A DNA stretch of 64,000 nt, taken from positions 1,131,501 to 1,195,500 of the forward strand of contig NZ_AP014946.1 of NCBI RefSeq assembly GCF_002355335.1. The letters run 5' to 3'. Of this stretch, positions 18,061-26,569 are shown piece by piece (the first letter of the stretch is position 1; every line of letters starts with the position of its first letter). Below the pieces are notes generated by a model. It saw only the letters and a list, made by a program, of their open reading frames with translations. It was not told the origin of the DNA and did no database searches. The position numbers and the translations under genes were made by a program. This DNA comes from Variibacter gotjawalensis (GTDB lineage: Bacteria > Pseudomonadota > Alphaproteobacteria > Rhizobiales > Xanthobacteraceae).

Positions 18061-19119
18061 TCACTCGACAAATTCAACGGAGCTGCCGGGCTTACTGATG
18101 CTTGCGAGGTGCTCAGCGTCCCAGTTGGTCAGCCTCACGCATCCATGCGATTCCGTCTTCGACACTTTTGATGGCTCAGGTGTGCCATGGATGCCGAACG
18201 TTGGCTTAGAAAGTGCTATCCAAACAGTGCCGACTGGTCCATTCGGTCCGGCGGGAAGTGTCAGCTTTCTCGCGTTTTTGCCTTGTTTGAAATTTTTATC
18301 CGGATCGTAGCTATAGGTGGGATTTTTCACGACGCGTCGAACCGAATAAGAGCCAGGCGGCGTCGGAGTATCATCACTACCAACCGTTGCTGGATACGAA
18401 GCTAGCAGCTTCCCGCCTTCATCGATCGCCGACACTCGGCCGAGCGAGATCGACACGACAATCTTTGCTGCCTGAGGTGCAGTTAAGCCCTCAGGAGCCT
18501 TTTGTTTTTTCCGCGTTTGTGTCGTCTTCGATTCGGGATCGGGTAAGCCAACGTTTGCGACGATAAGCCTGTCTCCGCCGCGCAGGCGTTTCATCTTCGG
18601 ATTGAGTAGCTGCACGAGTTTCTCGTCCATGTGAAATCGTTCGCCGATCATCTCCGCGGGCGAGCGAAAGCTGATGCGCTTGAGTTTCGCCAGCTTGCCA
18701 TAATCTCTTGGCGTCGCAGCAAATTTGTAAGCCTCGTCCTTCTTCGAAACATCGTACATTGCGATGATATCTTGGATCTCGTCTGCTCGAATAGCAGCCC
18801 ACACGGCCTCGTCCAGTCCGTCAGCTTCGGGAAGGCCTTTGAGCCTTCGTAACTCAGCCAGCGCCTTGCGAAAATTTTCACCGTCGTAGCCGTCGATGAC
18901 CCCGGGCGAAACACGAAGTCGATCTAAAATGACTTGGACTTTGATGATGACAGGATCGGGTTCCGCATCCTTGCGCACAGCTTTTTTCTCGGGCTGCGGA
19001 GCGAATTGTGCTTTGTTGATTTCATCGGCACTCAACGCGAATGCCGTTGCGGGCGAGAAAGCGAACAACAAGACGGCGATCGAAAAGTGCCAAATCTCTA
19101 GTCGCGTCGTTTTCGTCAT
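18061..19119 (-). CDS. L,D-transpeptidase (YkuD domain)
   Basis: 352 residues with an N-terminal signal segment (IWHFSIAVLLFAFSPATAFA). A peptidoglycan-binding-like helix domain follows (LDRLRVSPGVIDGYDGENFRKALAELRRLKGLPEADGLDEAVW, about 60-110). The YkuD domain ends with FGIHGTPEPSKV and SHGCVRLTNWDAEHLAS, giving the catalytic Cys near residue 327 with its His. It cross-links peptidoglycan (3-3 links) or anchors lipoproteins in the periplasm. Length and architecture match rhizobial L,D-transpeptidases. Confidence 0.93.
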   Translation of the reverse strand: MTKTTRLEIWHFSIAVLLFAFSPATAFALSADEINKAQFAPQPEKKAVRKDAEPDPVIIKVQVILDRLRVSPGVIDGYDGENFRKALAELRRLKGLPEADGLDEAVWAAIRADEIQDIIAMYDVSKKDEAYKFAATPRDYGKLAKLKRISFRSPAEMIGERFHMDEKLVQLLNPKMKRLRGGDRLIVANVGLPDPESKTTQTRKKQKAPEGLTAPQAAKIVVSISLGRVSAIDEGGKLLASYPATVGSDDTPTPPGSYSVRRVVKNPTYSYDPDKNFKQGKNARKLTLPAGPNGPVGTVWIALSKPTFGIHGTPEPSKVSKTESHGCVRLTNWDAEHLASISKPGSSVEFVE

Positions 19120-19248
19120 TGGTGCTTTCTAGAACAGCGCGGTCGCCCCTGCGGAATGCATTACGGCGAGCGCAGATCAAGCATTCCTCGCCCGCTTGGT
19201 TCCGACGGCAATTGTGTTTCGTGACGACCCACCGCTCTGTTGTTGCGA

Positions 19249-21021
19249 CTATTTCGGTGGCGTGGTGCGTTGCGCGTACGTGCCGACAAGAACGCCTTTG
19301 GCTAATGTGTGACCTTCAGCAGCCTTGAGTACCGTGTCGCGATCGGCGCCTGCCGGCACATCGAGTAGCGTATCGAGCGCAAAAATCTGGAAGTGATAGC
19401 GGTGTGGCTTGTCGCCGACTGGCGGCCGCGGGCCGTAATATCCGACTGATCCTCGGCTGGTCATGCCTTGTAGCAACCCTTCAGGTTCGGTGAGGCGCGG
19501 CTGTTCCTGCAGTCCTTCGGGGAGATTCACAATCCGAGCCGGAATGTTCCAAGCTACCCAATGTACAAACGGCGTCGTCGGCTTGGCGTCAGGATCTTCC
19601 ATGATCAGCATGTACGACTTCGCTCCGTCGACAGGCTTCCAAGTGAGGCTTGGGGATGCCCCGTCAGCGTATTCGCTGTGGCGTATCGGAATCGCTTTGC
19701 CGCTCGCGATCGAGGGCGAAGTCAGTTGCATCAACCCCTTAGCAGTGATGCGGGCCGAGGCTAGCGGAACGCCAACTCCTTTTGCAGTCTGTTGCTTCAT
19801 AGGATCGGCCGGCACCGCCGACGTGTTCTGAACTTGGCTCTGACCCGTATAGGCAACTCGATAGATCACGCCGTTGGCATCATCGCTCATCAGCATCGAG
19901 CCATCCTTGGCCACGGCTAAGCCGACAGGACGCGCGATATGCGTGCGGCCGCCGTCGGTCAGAAAGCCGGTGATGAAAGGTTCGAACGATTTTGGTTGTC
20001 CGTTCTCGTAACGGATACGGACGATCTCGTATCCGGCGGCGTCTTTGCGGTTCCACGAACCGCGCATTGAAACAAACACGTCGTTGCGATATTCGGGCGG
20101 AAAAGCGGTACCGTTGCCAAACACCATCTGCATCGGGGCCGCATGCGCCGTGTAGCCAAGCGTCATGGGACGGCTCGCGGCCTTCCACTGCTCTTTGGTG
20201 ATCTCGCCGACGGGAGTCGATTGCGGATTGAGCCCGCCGTCACCCCACACATGCGGCCAGCCATACTGCTTGCCGGCTTCTATCTTGTTCAGCTCTTCGG
20301 GTTGGATCTCATCGCCGAGGAAATCGATGCCGTGATCCATTCCCCACAATTCGCCCGTCTGCGGATGCCATGCAAAGCCGATCGTGTTGCGCAGGCCCGA
20401 CGCAAAGATTGATCGCATCTTTCCATCCGGCGATGCGCGGAGCATCGTTGCGTTCTCGGGATTGCTCTCGTTGCAAGCGTTACACGTCGAGCCGGCGCTG
20501 ATGTAGAGCATTCCGTCAGGGCCGAAAGCGAGGGTGCGGTTGGGATGTTGCCCGCTGTCCGGAAGATCGCCGAGGATCATCTTCAACTTGCCGATGCGCC
20601 CGTCCTTCAAAATGTCGCCGACGAATATTTCCTTGACGGTGGCGATGTAGAGTTTGTTGTCTTTGATCGCGAGCCCGTGGGCGCCTGACCGATTGGCGAC
20701 AACCAACGGCGCATCGTCGGCGACCCCGTCGCCGTTTTTGTCGCGCAATAAAACGACGTCGCCCTGATCGCGGCGGCTCACATAGATGTCACCGTTAGGA
20801 GCGACCGCGATGATACGCGCGTTCTTCACGCCTTTTGCAAAAGCCGTGACTTTAAAATTCGCGGGCGCTTTGATCGCGGCAATGCGCTCATCTGTTGCTT
20901 CCACCTTTGCGGGCTTGAAGACGTGCGTCGAGATAGCAACGTCGGTCCCGTCGCCCTGTTGTGCGTATGCGCTAGCGCACAGAGCGAACGATGTGAAAGC
21001 CAATACTGCAGTTTTGCGCAT
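19249..21021 (-). CDS. Secreted beta-propeller dehydrogenase-like protein fused to a PEBP domain
   Basis: 590 residues with signal peptide MRKTAVLAFTSFALCASAYA. Residues about 45-395 form a PQQ-dependent sorbosone/glucose dehydrogenase-like propeller (FAKGVKNARIIAVAPNGDIYVSRRDQGDVVLLRDKNGDGVADD, HPNRTLAFGPDGMLYISAGSTCNACNE, GLRNTIGFAWHPQTGELWGMDHGID). Residues about 425-590 are a YbhB/YbcL-type PEBP domain (LTWKPVDGAKSYMLIMEDPDA, PFVHWVAWNIP, YYGPRPPVGDKPHRYHFQIFALD). Both are normally separate proteins. Probably periplasmic; sugar/alcohol oxidation is likely for the propeller and the PEBP ligand is unknown. The ferritin-like gene ends 51 bp upstream on the same strand, so the two may be co-transcribed. 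Confidence 0.88.
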   Translation of the reverse strand: MRKTAVLAFTSFALCASAYAQQGDGTDVAISTHVFKPAKVEATDERIAAIKAPANFKVTAFAKGVKNARIIAVAPNGDIYVSRRDQGDVVLLRDKNGDGVADDAPLVVANRSGAHGLAIKDNKLYIATVKEIFVGDILKDGRIGKLKMILGDLPDSGQHPNRTLAFGPDGMLYISAGSTCNACNESNPENATMLRASPDGKMRSIFASGLRNTIGFAWHPQTGELWGMDHGIDFLGDEIQPEELNKIEAGKQYGWPHVWGDGGLNPQSTPVGEITKEQWKAASRPMTLGYTAHAAPMQMVFGNGTAFPPEYRNDVFVSMRGSWNRKDAAGYEIVRIRYENGQPKSFEPFITGFLTDGGRTHIARPVGLAVAKDGSMLMSDDANGVIYRVAYTGQSQVQNTSAVPADPMKQQTAKGVGVPLASARITAKGLMQLTSPSIASGKAIPIRHSEYADGASPSLTWKPVDGAKSYMLIMEDPDAKPTTPFVHWVAWNIPARIVNLPEGLQEQPRLTEPEGLLQGMTSRGSVGYYGPRPPVGDKPHRYHFQIFALDTLLDVPAGADRDTVLKAAEGHTLAKGVLVGTYAQRTTPPK

Positions 21022-21072
21022 CGTAAGGCGACTCCTTCGGCATCGAGCTGGTAGGGCAGACCGATTCCTACT

Positions 21073-21576
21073 TTAAGTGGCCTGCGCGTTTACTTGCGTC
21101 TCGGCGAGAGCGCTGAGCTTCCTGTCGGTAGCCGTCTCTTCGTCGAGCGTCTGCTGGAGCACGGATGCGCAATCTGAACGGCCGAGTACTTTCGCCCATG
21201 CGACGAGCGTGCCGTAACGCGTAATCTCGTAATGCTCGACAGCCTGCGCCGCCGCGATGAGGGCTGCATCGAGCACACGCTTGTCGTCAACTTCGCCGGC
21301 GACATCGTTGGCTTCTTCGAGGATGCCGTCGATCGCCGGACAGGTGACGCCCTTTTTTTCTGCGCCGTGCATGTCGAACACTTGTTCTAGGCGTTTTATC
21401 TGGCCCTTCGTTTCCTCGAGATGCGTTTGAAAACCTTGCTTGAGTTTTGCATCGGTCGCTTTGTCGATCATGTCGGGCAGGGCCTTGAGGATCTGATTCT
21501 CCGCGTAATAAATGTCCTGCAACGTGTGCACGAATAAATCATCCATCGTCTTAATGTCGGATGTGAACCAGCCCAT
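21073..21576 (-). CDS. Ferritin-like protein (YciE/YciF, DUF892)
   Basis: 167 residues from an ATG with GGAGATA seven bases upstream; a longer frame with 37 extra residues is less likely. Typical DUF892 opening MGWFTSDIKTMDDLFVHTLQDIYYAENQILKALPDM, followed by EETKGQIKRLEQVF and EHYEITRYGTLVAWAK, giving the glutamate/histidine set of a four-helix di-metal ferritin-like fold. Family members are induced by stress, but their reaction is not settled. Confidence 0.9.
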   Translation of the reverse strand: MGWFTSDIKTMDDLFVHTLQDIYYAENQILKALPDMIDKATDAKLKQGFQTHLEETKGQIKRLEQVFDMHGAEKKGVTCPAIDGILEEANDVAGEVDDKRVLDAALIAAAQAVEHYEITRYGTLVAWAKVLGRSDCASVLQQTLDEETATDRKLSALAETQVNAQAT

Positions 21577-21835
21577 CGGATATCTCCAATTATCGTCGTC
21601 GAGGTTGCTCTCGGCGCGATAAAGAGCCGGCGCTTGCTTTCGTTCCGTGGCTATCGTGTCGATCGAAGGTTCCATACGCTTTTTCATATTCCGATAAGGG
21701 CTGAAGTACGCTGACGTACGCTAACCTCGTCGGTACAGGTTTGCGGCGCGTTTCCCCAGCGCTCCGATCACAATCAATGCAACCATTGCGCAGGTGGAGG
21801 CTTAGTTCCGCAACGAGGGATGACCGGAGGAAACA

Positions 21836-22159
21836 ATGCAGCTTTCGAAAACCATCATTGCGGTGGTCGCGCTCGCCGCGCTTCCGACACTGAGCTTCGC
21901 GCAGAGCGGCTCGGGCTCGGGCGCAATCGGATCGTCGACAGGCGGCTCAGCGCCCACCGCTATACCGTCGGCACAGCAGCCTGCGCCGATCGCGCCGGGT
22001 GCAACGCAGGAGCCGATGACTCGCGGAGGTAATACGGGCAACAACACGGGTTCTAGTTCTCCGAGCGGCCGTCCGAACGCAGCAGCTCCGGACCCGGCCG
22101 GCGGCGACGGCAAACGCGGCACCGCTCCCGGCAACGCTCCGGGCGGCGGATCGAACTGA
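21836..22159 (+). CDS. Small secreted Ser/Gly/Pro-rich protein
   Basis: 107 residues: Sec signal MQLSKTIIAVVALAALPTLSFA, then a low-complexity region built from Ser, Gly, Pro, Asn and Ala (SGSGSGAIGSSTGGSAPT... GNTGNNTGSSSPSGRPNAAAPD ... GGGSN) with almost no large hydrophobics. GGAGG lies seven bases before the ATG. Likely a disordered periplasmic or surface protein; function unknown. It lies 225 bp upstream of a similar gene at 22385. Confidence 0.7.
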   Translation: MQLSKTIIAVVALAALPTLSFAQSGSGSGAIGSSTGGSAPTAIPSAQQPAPIAPGATQEPMTRGGNTGNNTGSSSPSGRPNAAAPDPAGGDGKRGTAPGNAPGGGSN

Positions 22160-22300
22160 CACGCTCAGACGTCAGCGTGAAGCGTTCCACTCCGTTCGCT
22201 TCGCGCTTTCCCAGCAGCCTCCTTTCGGGTTCGCACCCGATTGGAGGCGCGGTGTTATTGGGCGTCAACGCAGCGCCGACGCTGCACGACAGAATATTCC

Positions 22301-22326
22301 GGAACAAAACCGAGTATGGCGCTGTT
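22301..22326 (+). promoter_or_regulatory. EcfG-like promoter before the second secreted protein
   Basis: GGAAC, 17 bases, TGTT, one base from the GGAAC-N16/17-CGTT general-stress consensus. It ends 58 bp before the ATG at 22385. Confidence 0.5.
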
Positions 22327-22384
22327 GGGTCACCACTTTGGTTTCAGTCCATCGACCTATCAGGTGGCATCTAGGGAGAAGACT

Positions 22385-22684
22385 ATGAACAAGCTTTTGA
22401 TGAGCGCCGCAATCGTTGCGCTCACGGCAACGACCGCATTCGCGCAAACGCCCTCGTCGGGCGGCAGTACGCCAGCTGGTGCAGGCTCGCCGAGCTCGAC
22501 CAACCCGAATGCGCCACCGACACCGCCGGCCGGCAGCGGCACGAGCGGCAACATGCCGAGCCAGCCGGGCGCCGGTGCTGCGACGCCTTCGGCTTCGCCG
22601 TCACAGCCCGCCGGCACCGGCTCGCCGACCCCGCCAGCCTCGAGTCCTCAGCCGAATTCGCCGAATCCAGGTCGCGGCGGCTGA
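22385..22684 (+). CDS. Small secreted Pro/Ser/Gly-rich protein
   Basis: 99 residues from an ATG with GGGAGAAG upstream (a longer frame lacks a ribosome binding site). Signal peptide MNKLLMSAAIVALTATTAFA, cleaved before QTPSS, followed by Pro/Ser/Gly/Thr/Ala low complexity with repeated PxxPxxSP units (SGNMPSQPGAGAATPSASPSQPAGTGSPTPPA). Similar in architecture to the proteins at 12551 and 21836. A probable stress promoter lies upstream and an intrinsic terminator 25 bp downstream, so it is a single-gene transcript. Function unknown. Confidence 0.72.
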   Translation: MNKLLMSAAIVALTATTAFAQTPSSGGSTPAGAGSPSSTNPNAPPTPPAGSGTSGNMPSQPGAGAATPSASPSQPAGTGSPTPPASSPQPNSPNPGRGG

Positions 22685-22708
22685 TCCACGTAGCCGGCTT
22701 CAATTAGC

Positions 22709-22735
22709 GGCGTCGGCGAAAGCCGGCGCCTTTTT
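22709..22735 (+). terminator. Intrinsic terminator
   Basis: A 9-bp GC-rich stem (GGCGTCGGC / GCCGGCGCC, one G-T pair) closed by a GAAA tetraloop and followed by TTTTT. It ends the transcript of the secreted-protein gene at 22385. The rest of the gap to 23178 shows no convincing gene. Confidence 0.85.
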
Positions 22736-23178
22736 CTTGGACCGGTGAAATCAGGACGCCGACAACGGCCCAAAGACCTACGTTATTGGCTATGACGGCG
22801 CGCCGACGACATGGATGGTAGTCAGCCGCAGGAATCGCATCGTCAGTGTCGCGTCGGCATAGAGCCGAGCTACGCGCGTCGCAATTGTGCACGAGTTTTT
22901 CGCAATGGCACCGTGTGTCGCGAAAGCCGGCGAGGCAAAAGACTTCGCAGTTGGCGCAACCCAAGAGGGCTATCGATAACCGGATAGAGTGGAAAGCCTT
23001 TCCGCCTTCATGGATGCTATGGTAACCGAAATACTACTCGTTTTGCTAAGCCTTAATTGCGCTTCTGGCGTCATGTACGGAATTCGAATATCCCTTTGAT
23101 ATGTGTTTGCGCAGCAGCCACACCCCAACGAGGCAACAATGCGAGATCGAATAGTCAGCCCTGGGGCACGCTTGGTCG

Positions 23179-23541
23179 GTGTACAAGTTGGCTGGTAGCG
23201 TCCTTATCGTCGAGGACGATTTCCTCATCAACTTGACCCTTCAGGATCTGCTCGAAGAGATCGGGTTTTCGACCGCCATCGCGTACAACGCAGACGAAGC
23301 AATATCTATTCTCGAAGTTCGAAATGACTTCGATCTCGTGATCACCGACATTGACATGCCCGGTTCGATGGATGGTCTGAAGCTTGCGGCATTTGTCCGT
23401 GATCGATGGCCGCCTTTGAAGATCATGATTGTAAGCGGTAAGCATCGGCCTTCGCGCGACGTGCTTCCAGAAGGCTCGGCATTTCTCGCAAAACCGTTCA
23501 GCCTCGACTCGCTGAGCAAAGCAGTCCATCGGCTTGAGTGA
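23179..23541 (+). CDS. Single-domain response regulator next to an HWE kinase
   Basis: 120 residues from a GTG start. A receiver only: VLIVEDDFLINLTLQDLLEE, phosphoacceptor Asp in ITDIDMPGSMDGLKLA, MIVSGKHRPS and the Lys in FLAKPFSL. It is the paralogue of the receiver at 11118-11462. Its stop is 4 bp before the start of a GAF-HWE histidine kinase gene, so it is the likely phosphorylation partner of that kinase. The output route is not visible here. Confidence 0.88.
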   Translation: MYKLAGSVLIVEDDFLINLTLQDLLEEIGFSTAIAYNADEAISILEVRNDFDLVITDIDMPGSMDGLKLAAFVRDRWPPLKIMIVSGKHRPSRDVLPEGSAFLAKPFSLDSLSKAVHRLE

Positions 23542-23545
23542 TCAG

Positions 23546-24637
23546 ATGAACGTTCGACACAACGATCGATCGTCAGAGCACGAGCGACTGGATGCACTTG
23601 CGAGCTTTAGCATTCTCGACACGCCGCGCGAGGCGGATTTCGACGACGTTGCCGAATTGGCCTCTAGGATTTGTGAGACACCAATTGCTGTCGTCAATCT
23701 CATCGGAGAAGGGCGGCAGTTTTTCAAAGCAGAAGTCGGATTAGGTGTTCGCGAGACGCCGCTCGAAAGCTCTTTCTGCGCCAGAGCTATTCTTGAAGAT
23801 GAATTTTTGGTGGTGCCCGACGCGACGAAGGATCCTCGGTTTGATTGCAATCCACTTGTCACCGGAGATCCACAGCTGCGGTTCTATGCCGGCGCCCTGC
23901 TGAAGACCGATGACGGGCACGCCATCGGCACGGTATGCGTGCTGGATATGAAGCCGCGAGACCTTTCGCCGTTGCAAGAAAAGACGCTGCGTGTCCTCGC
24001 GCGACAAGTGATGAACCAGTTGAATCTGCGTCGAGCGCTGGCAGAGAAAGCGAAGGCAGATGCCCGGCAAGCCGTGCTCAACCAAGAGCTTTCGCATCGG
24101 CTAAAAAATTCATTAGCGATGGTGCAGGCCATCGCTTTGCAAACACTCAAGAAAACTGCGAATGCTGAAGCTTACCAGTCTTTTGAACGGCGAATTGAAG
24201 CGCTTGGTCAAGCGCACGAACTGTTGCTCTCGAAGAGCTTCCGCTCTGCGTCCGTGCACGCCGTCGTCAAGTCGAGCTTGTTTCTCCACAACGATGGCGA
24301 TCGCTTGAGCGCATCAGGTCCCGAAGTAAATCTCGGACCAAACGCGACTCTATCGCTCTCCCTCATTTTGCATGAACTCGCGACTAACGCAGTCAAATAC
24401 GGCTCGTTGTCGAACTCCTCAGGGAACGTTGACATAAGTTGGCGAACTGATGGCGACGAGTGGTCTCTGATTTGGAAGGAAATGGGCGGGCCGACTGTAC
24501 GCTTTCCGGGAAACAAGGGATTTGGATCGCGGCTGATACGGCTCGGCATGCTAGGCAATCGCCGTTCAGAGACAGATTACGCGGAAGATGGAATCGCAAC
24601 TAGGCTAGTTGTGCCCATTGCGGACCTGACTGGCTGA
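23546..24637 (+). CDS. GAF-domain HWE-family histidine kinase
   Basis: 363 residues from ATG 23546 (an in-frame TTG at 23534 would overlap the receiver gene). Residues about 10-160 are a GAF sensor (LDTPREADFDDVAELASRICETPIAVVNLIGEGRQFFKAEVGLG, SFCARAILEDEFLVVPDATKDPRF). The phosphoacceptor helix is ELSHRLKNSLAMVQAIALQTL (about 187), and the ATP domain has HELATNAVKYGSL, the family-naming Trp-Glu pair LIWKEMGGP and GFGSRLI. No membrane segment, so it is a cytoplasmic sensor. HWE kinases often feed the PhyR-NepR-EcfG pathway in this group; no phyR, nepR or ecfG is in the window. Confidence 0.92.
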   Translation: MNVRHNDRSSEHERLDALASFSILDTPREADFDDVAELASRICETPIAVVNLIGEGRQFFKAEVGLGVRETPLESSFCARAILEDEFLVVPDATKDPRFDCNPLVTGDPQLRFYAGALLKTDDGHAIGTVCVLDMKPRDLSPLQEKTLRVLARQVMNQLNLRRALAEKAKADARQAVLNQELSHRLKNSLAMVQAIALQTLKKTANAEAYQSFERRIEALGQAHELLLSKSFRSASVHAVVKSSLFLHNDGDRLSASGPEVNLGPNATLSLSLILHELATNAVKYGSLSNSSGNVDISWRTDGDEWSLIWKEMGGPTVRFPGNKGFGSRLIRLGMLGNRRSETDYAEDGIATRLVVPIADLTG

Positions 24638-24696
24638 TGTCGGATTTGATTGCCAATTAAGGTAAACGTGGGGCCGGACAATTCAGCACCGTATCT

Positions 24697-24996
24697 TTGG
24701 CGGAAAGTCCTAAGGCGGCCGCCGCGGTCACGCCGAAAACTGGCGCAGCATGGTGGAAATTACGTTCTAACTGGTGTTGGCTTTGGTGCCCGCGGTGCCG
24801 TCACCAAGTTGCGCTGCCAATGATCTTTGCAATCAGGCGCTGGGGCCCTGACGGCTCGACCGATGTGTTGCGTAACCGCGGCCTTTGCCAACGTTGCAAT
24901 CATCTCGGCGCGCTACTTCAAATGCCGACCGGAGGGCCGGGCACTGGATCGAACGGTGAAATGCCGAACGAGCCGCGCCTTCTGTGTTACGCGTGA
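24697..24996 (+). CDS. Zinc-ribbon-like small protein
   Basis: 99-residue frame from TTG with no ATG in frame, so the start is uncertain. Two CxxC pairs 33 residues apart (WCPRCRHQVALPM and GLCQRCNHLGALLQMP) suggest a zinc ribbon; the segment RRWGPDGSTDVLRNRGLC between them is protein-like. Family not named with confidence; function unknown. It lies 60 bp after the HWE kinase gene on the same strand. Confidence 0.5.
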   Translation: MAESPKAAAAVTPKTGAAWWKLRSNWCWLWCPRCRHQVALPMIFAIRRWGPDGSTDVLRNRGLCQRCNHLGALLQMPTGGPGTGSNGEMPNEPRLLCYA

Positions 24997-25062
24997 CCTC
25001 ATGCTGACGAGCGGATTTCGAGTTGTTGGTCCGAGACGTGCCGAGTGAGACAAAACGGTCGA

Positions 25063-25248
25063 TCAATTCTCAATCCGTTGAGCCCTTTTCAACCATTCAC
25101 CAGCTTCGCGAAGCAGGCGAGCAGCTTTGTCAGCGTCGGCAACGTCAGCGGCTTGCATACAGGCTCTAGCGCTCACTATACACTCTGCGGCCGTCGGCTG
25201 CGGCGGGCGAGGTGCAAACTTTCGAATGTTGTTTGGTTCGTCTTTCAT
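25063..25248 (-). CDS. Small hypothetical protein, 61 aa
   Basis: MKDEPNNIRKFAPRPPQP, then an amphipathic helix region TAAECIVSARACMQAADVADADKAARLLREAGEWLKRAQRIEN. GGGGA lies 8 bases upstream of the chosen ATG; the longer frame with 37 more residues lacks such a site. The ending AxLLREAGEWLKRAQ resembles many small rhizobial proteins of unknown function. It is divergent from, and of similar build to, the gene at 25399. Confidence 0.55.
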   Translation of the reverse strand: MKDEPNNIRKFAPRPPQPTAAECIVSARACMQAADVADADKAARLLREAGEWLKRAQRIEN

Positions 25249-25398
25249 CACTTGCATCCCCACGATTTCGATGACGTCGACATTCCAAAGCTGAGACAAA
25301 CGCTGGCTAAGCATACCTCCGCCGCGGCGCCTTGGCATCTGTCCAAAAAACTTGAACAACCATCGTCTTCCGATGGTAGTGTGTTCAGGGAGAGAGCG

Positions 25399-25584
25399 AT
25401 GTCAGATGAAACCGATCATATGACGGCAGAGAAGGCCGCCACTGAGGCGAACTTCTGCGACGCACAAGCAGAGATCATCGACGATGTGCCCGAAGTAGCT
25501 GCGATATGGCGGGATCTGGCTGAACGATGGAGAAAGCTAGCTACTCGGCTCGGCGCCTCGATCGACGGTCAGGCAAACTTCTAG
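25399..25584 (+). CDS. Small hypothetical protein, 61 aa
   Basis: MSDETDHMTAEKAATEANFCDAQAEIID, then AIWRDLAERWRKLATRLGASID, a helical protein whose IWRDLAERWRKLA matches the helix motif of the divergent gene at 25063. AGGGAGAGAG precedes the ATG. A hairpin (CCATCG, five-base loop, CGATGG) lies about 30 bp upstream between the two divergent genes. Function unknown. Confidence 0.55.
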   Translation: MSDETDHMTAEKAATEANFCDAQAEIIDDVPEVAAIWRDLAERWRKLATRLGASIDGQANF

Positions 25585-25597
25585 TTCCGGGTTCGCG

Positions 25598-26569
25598 TCA
25601 AATCACACCGGTCCCACCATTTGCTCCAAAGACGCTGCCATCCGTATAGGTGATCTCGCCCGAGGCGAGCAGCACATAGAGCGCGGCAAGTTCGGCTGGC
25701 TGTCCTGCACGGCCAAGCGGCGTGTCTTGCCCAAATTCGCCCATCGTTCCCGGAAGCTGTCCGCCAGCAACTTGAAGTGGCGTCCACACTGGACCAGGCG
25801 CGACGGCGTTGACGCGAATTCCTTTCGACGCCAACTGCTTCGCAAGCCCCTTCGTGAAGATCGAAATGCCGCCCTTCGTCGTGGCGTAATCGAGTAACTC
25901 TTCGCCAGGGTTGAAGGAATTGACAGATGCCGTGTTGATGATCGCAGCGCCCGGTTTCATCAGGGGAACAGCCGTTTTCGTTATCCAGAACATCGCGTAG
26001 AGATTGGTCTTCAACGTCTTGTCGAACTGCTCGAAGCTGATGTCTTCAATCGACTCTTTCGATTGCTGATACGCCGCGTTATTGACGAGAATGTCGATGC
26101 CGCCCAATTGGCGATTGGCGTCACTCACAAGGTCGATACAGAATTGCTGCTGTGTCAGATCGCCGGGGATCAGAACCGCTTTTCGGCCCTCGTCGCGGAT
26201 GAGTTTAGCGACCTCTTGGGCGTCCGGTTCCTCGGTCGGGAAGTAGTTTATTGCTACATCAGCGCCTTCACGAGCGAATGCGATCACTGCCGCGCGGCCG
26301 ATGCCAGAATCCCCGCCTGTCACGAGAGCTTTACGACCAGCCAAACGGCCCGAGCCCTTGTAGCTTTTCTCCCCGCAGTCTGGCACGGGATTCATCTTGC
26401 CCTGAAGAGCCGGCCACTCCTGCCGCTGCTCCTTGAACGGCTCGCTGGTGTATTTCGTTACGGGATTAGTCATTGGTTGAGCTCCAGCTGGCGAAATAGT
26501 CGAGGCTAAGGCGCCAGCAACGCCACCCAACGACACGACCTTGAGAGCATCTCGTCGAGTGGTGGTCAT
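25598..26569 (-). CDS. Tat-exported short-chain dehydrogenase/reductase
   Basis: 323 residues from MTTTRRDALKVVSLGGVAGALASTISPAGA, a Tat signal. The mature domain is an SDR: nucleotide loop TGGDSGIGRAAVIAFAREGADVAI, NNAAY, catalytic Ser in NTASVNSFN and YATTKGG (YxxxK), then RVNAVAPGPVWTPLQVAGG. The linker EQRQEWPALQGKMNPVPDCGEKSYKGSGRL is typical of the YdaD/YhxC-type stress SDRs. Being exported with a nucleotide-binding fold is odd, since the periplasm lacks NAD(P); such Tat-tagged SDRs may carry a tightly bound cofactor. A weak GGAAC site lies upstream. Confidence 0.88.
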   Translation of the reverse strand: MTTTRRDALKVVSLGGVAGALASTISPAGAQPMTNPVTKYTSEPFKEQRQEWPALQGKMNPVPDCGEKSYKGSGRLAGRKALVTGGDSGIGRAAVIAFAREGADVAINYFPTEEPDAQEVAKLIRDEGRKAVLIPGDLTQQQFCIDLVSDANRQLGGIDILVNNAAYQQSKESIEDISFEQFDKTLKTNLYAMFWITKTAVPLMKPGAAIINTASVNSFNPGEELLDYATTKGGISIFTKGLAKQLASKGIRVNAVAPGPVWTPLQVAGGQLPGTMGEFGQDTPLGRAGQPAELAALYVLLASGEITYTDGSVFGANGGTGVI

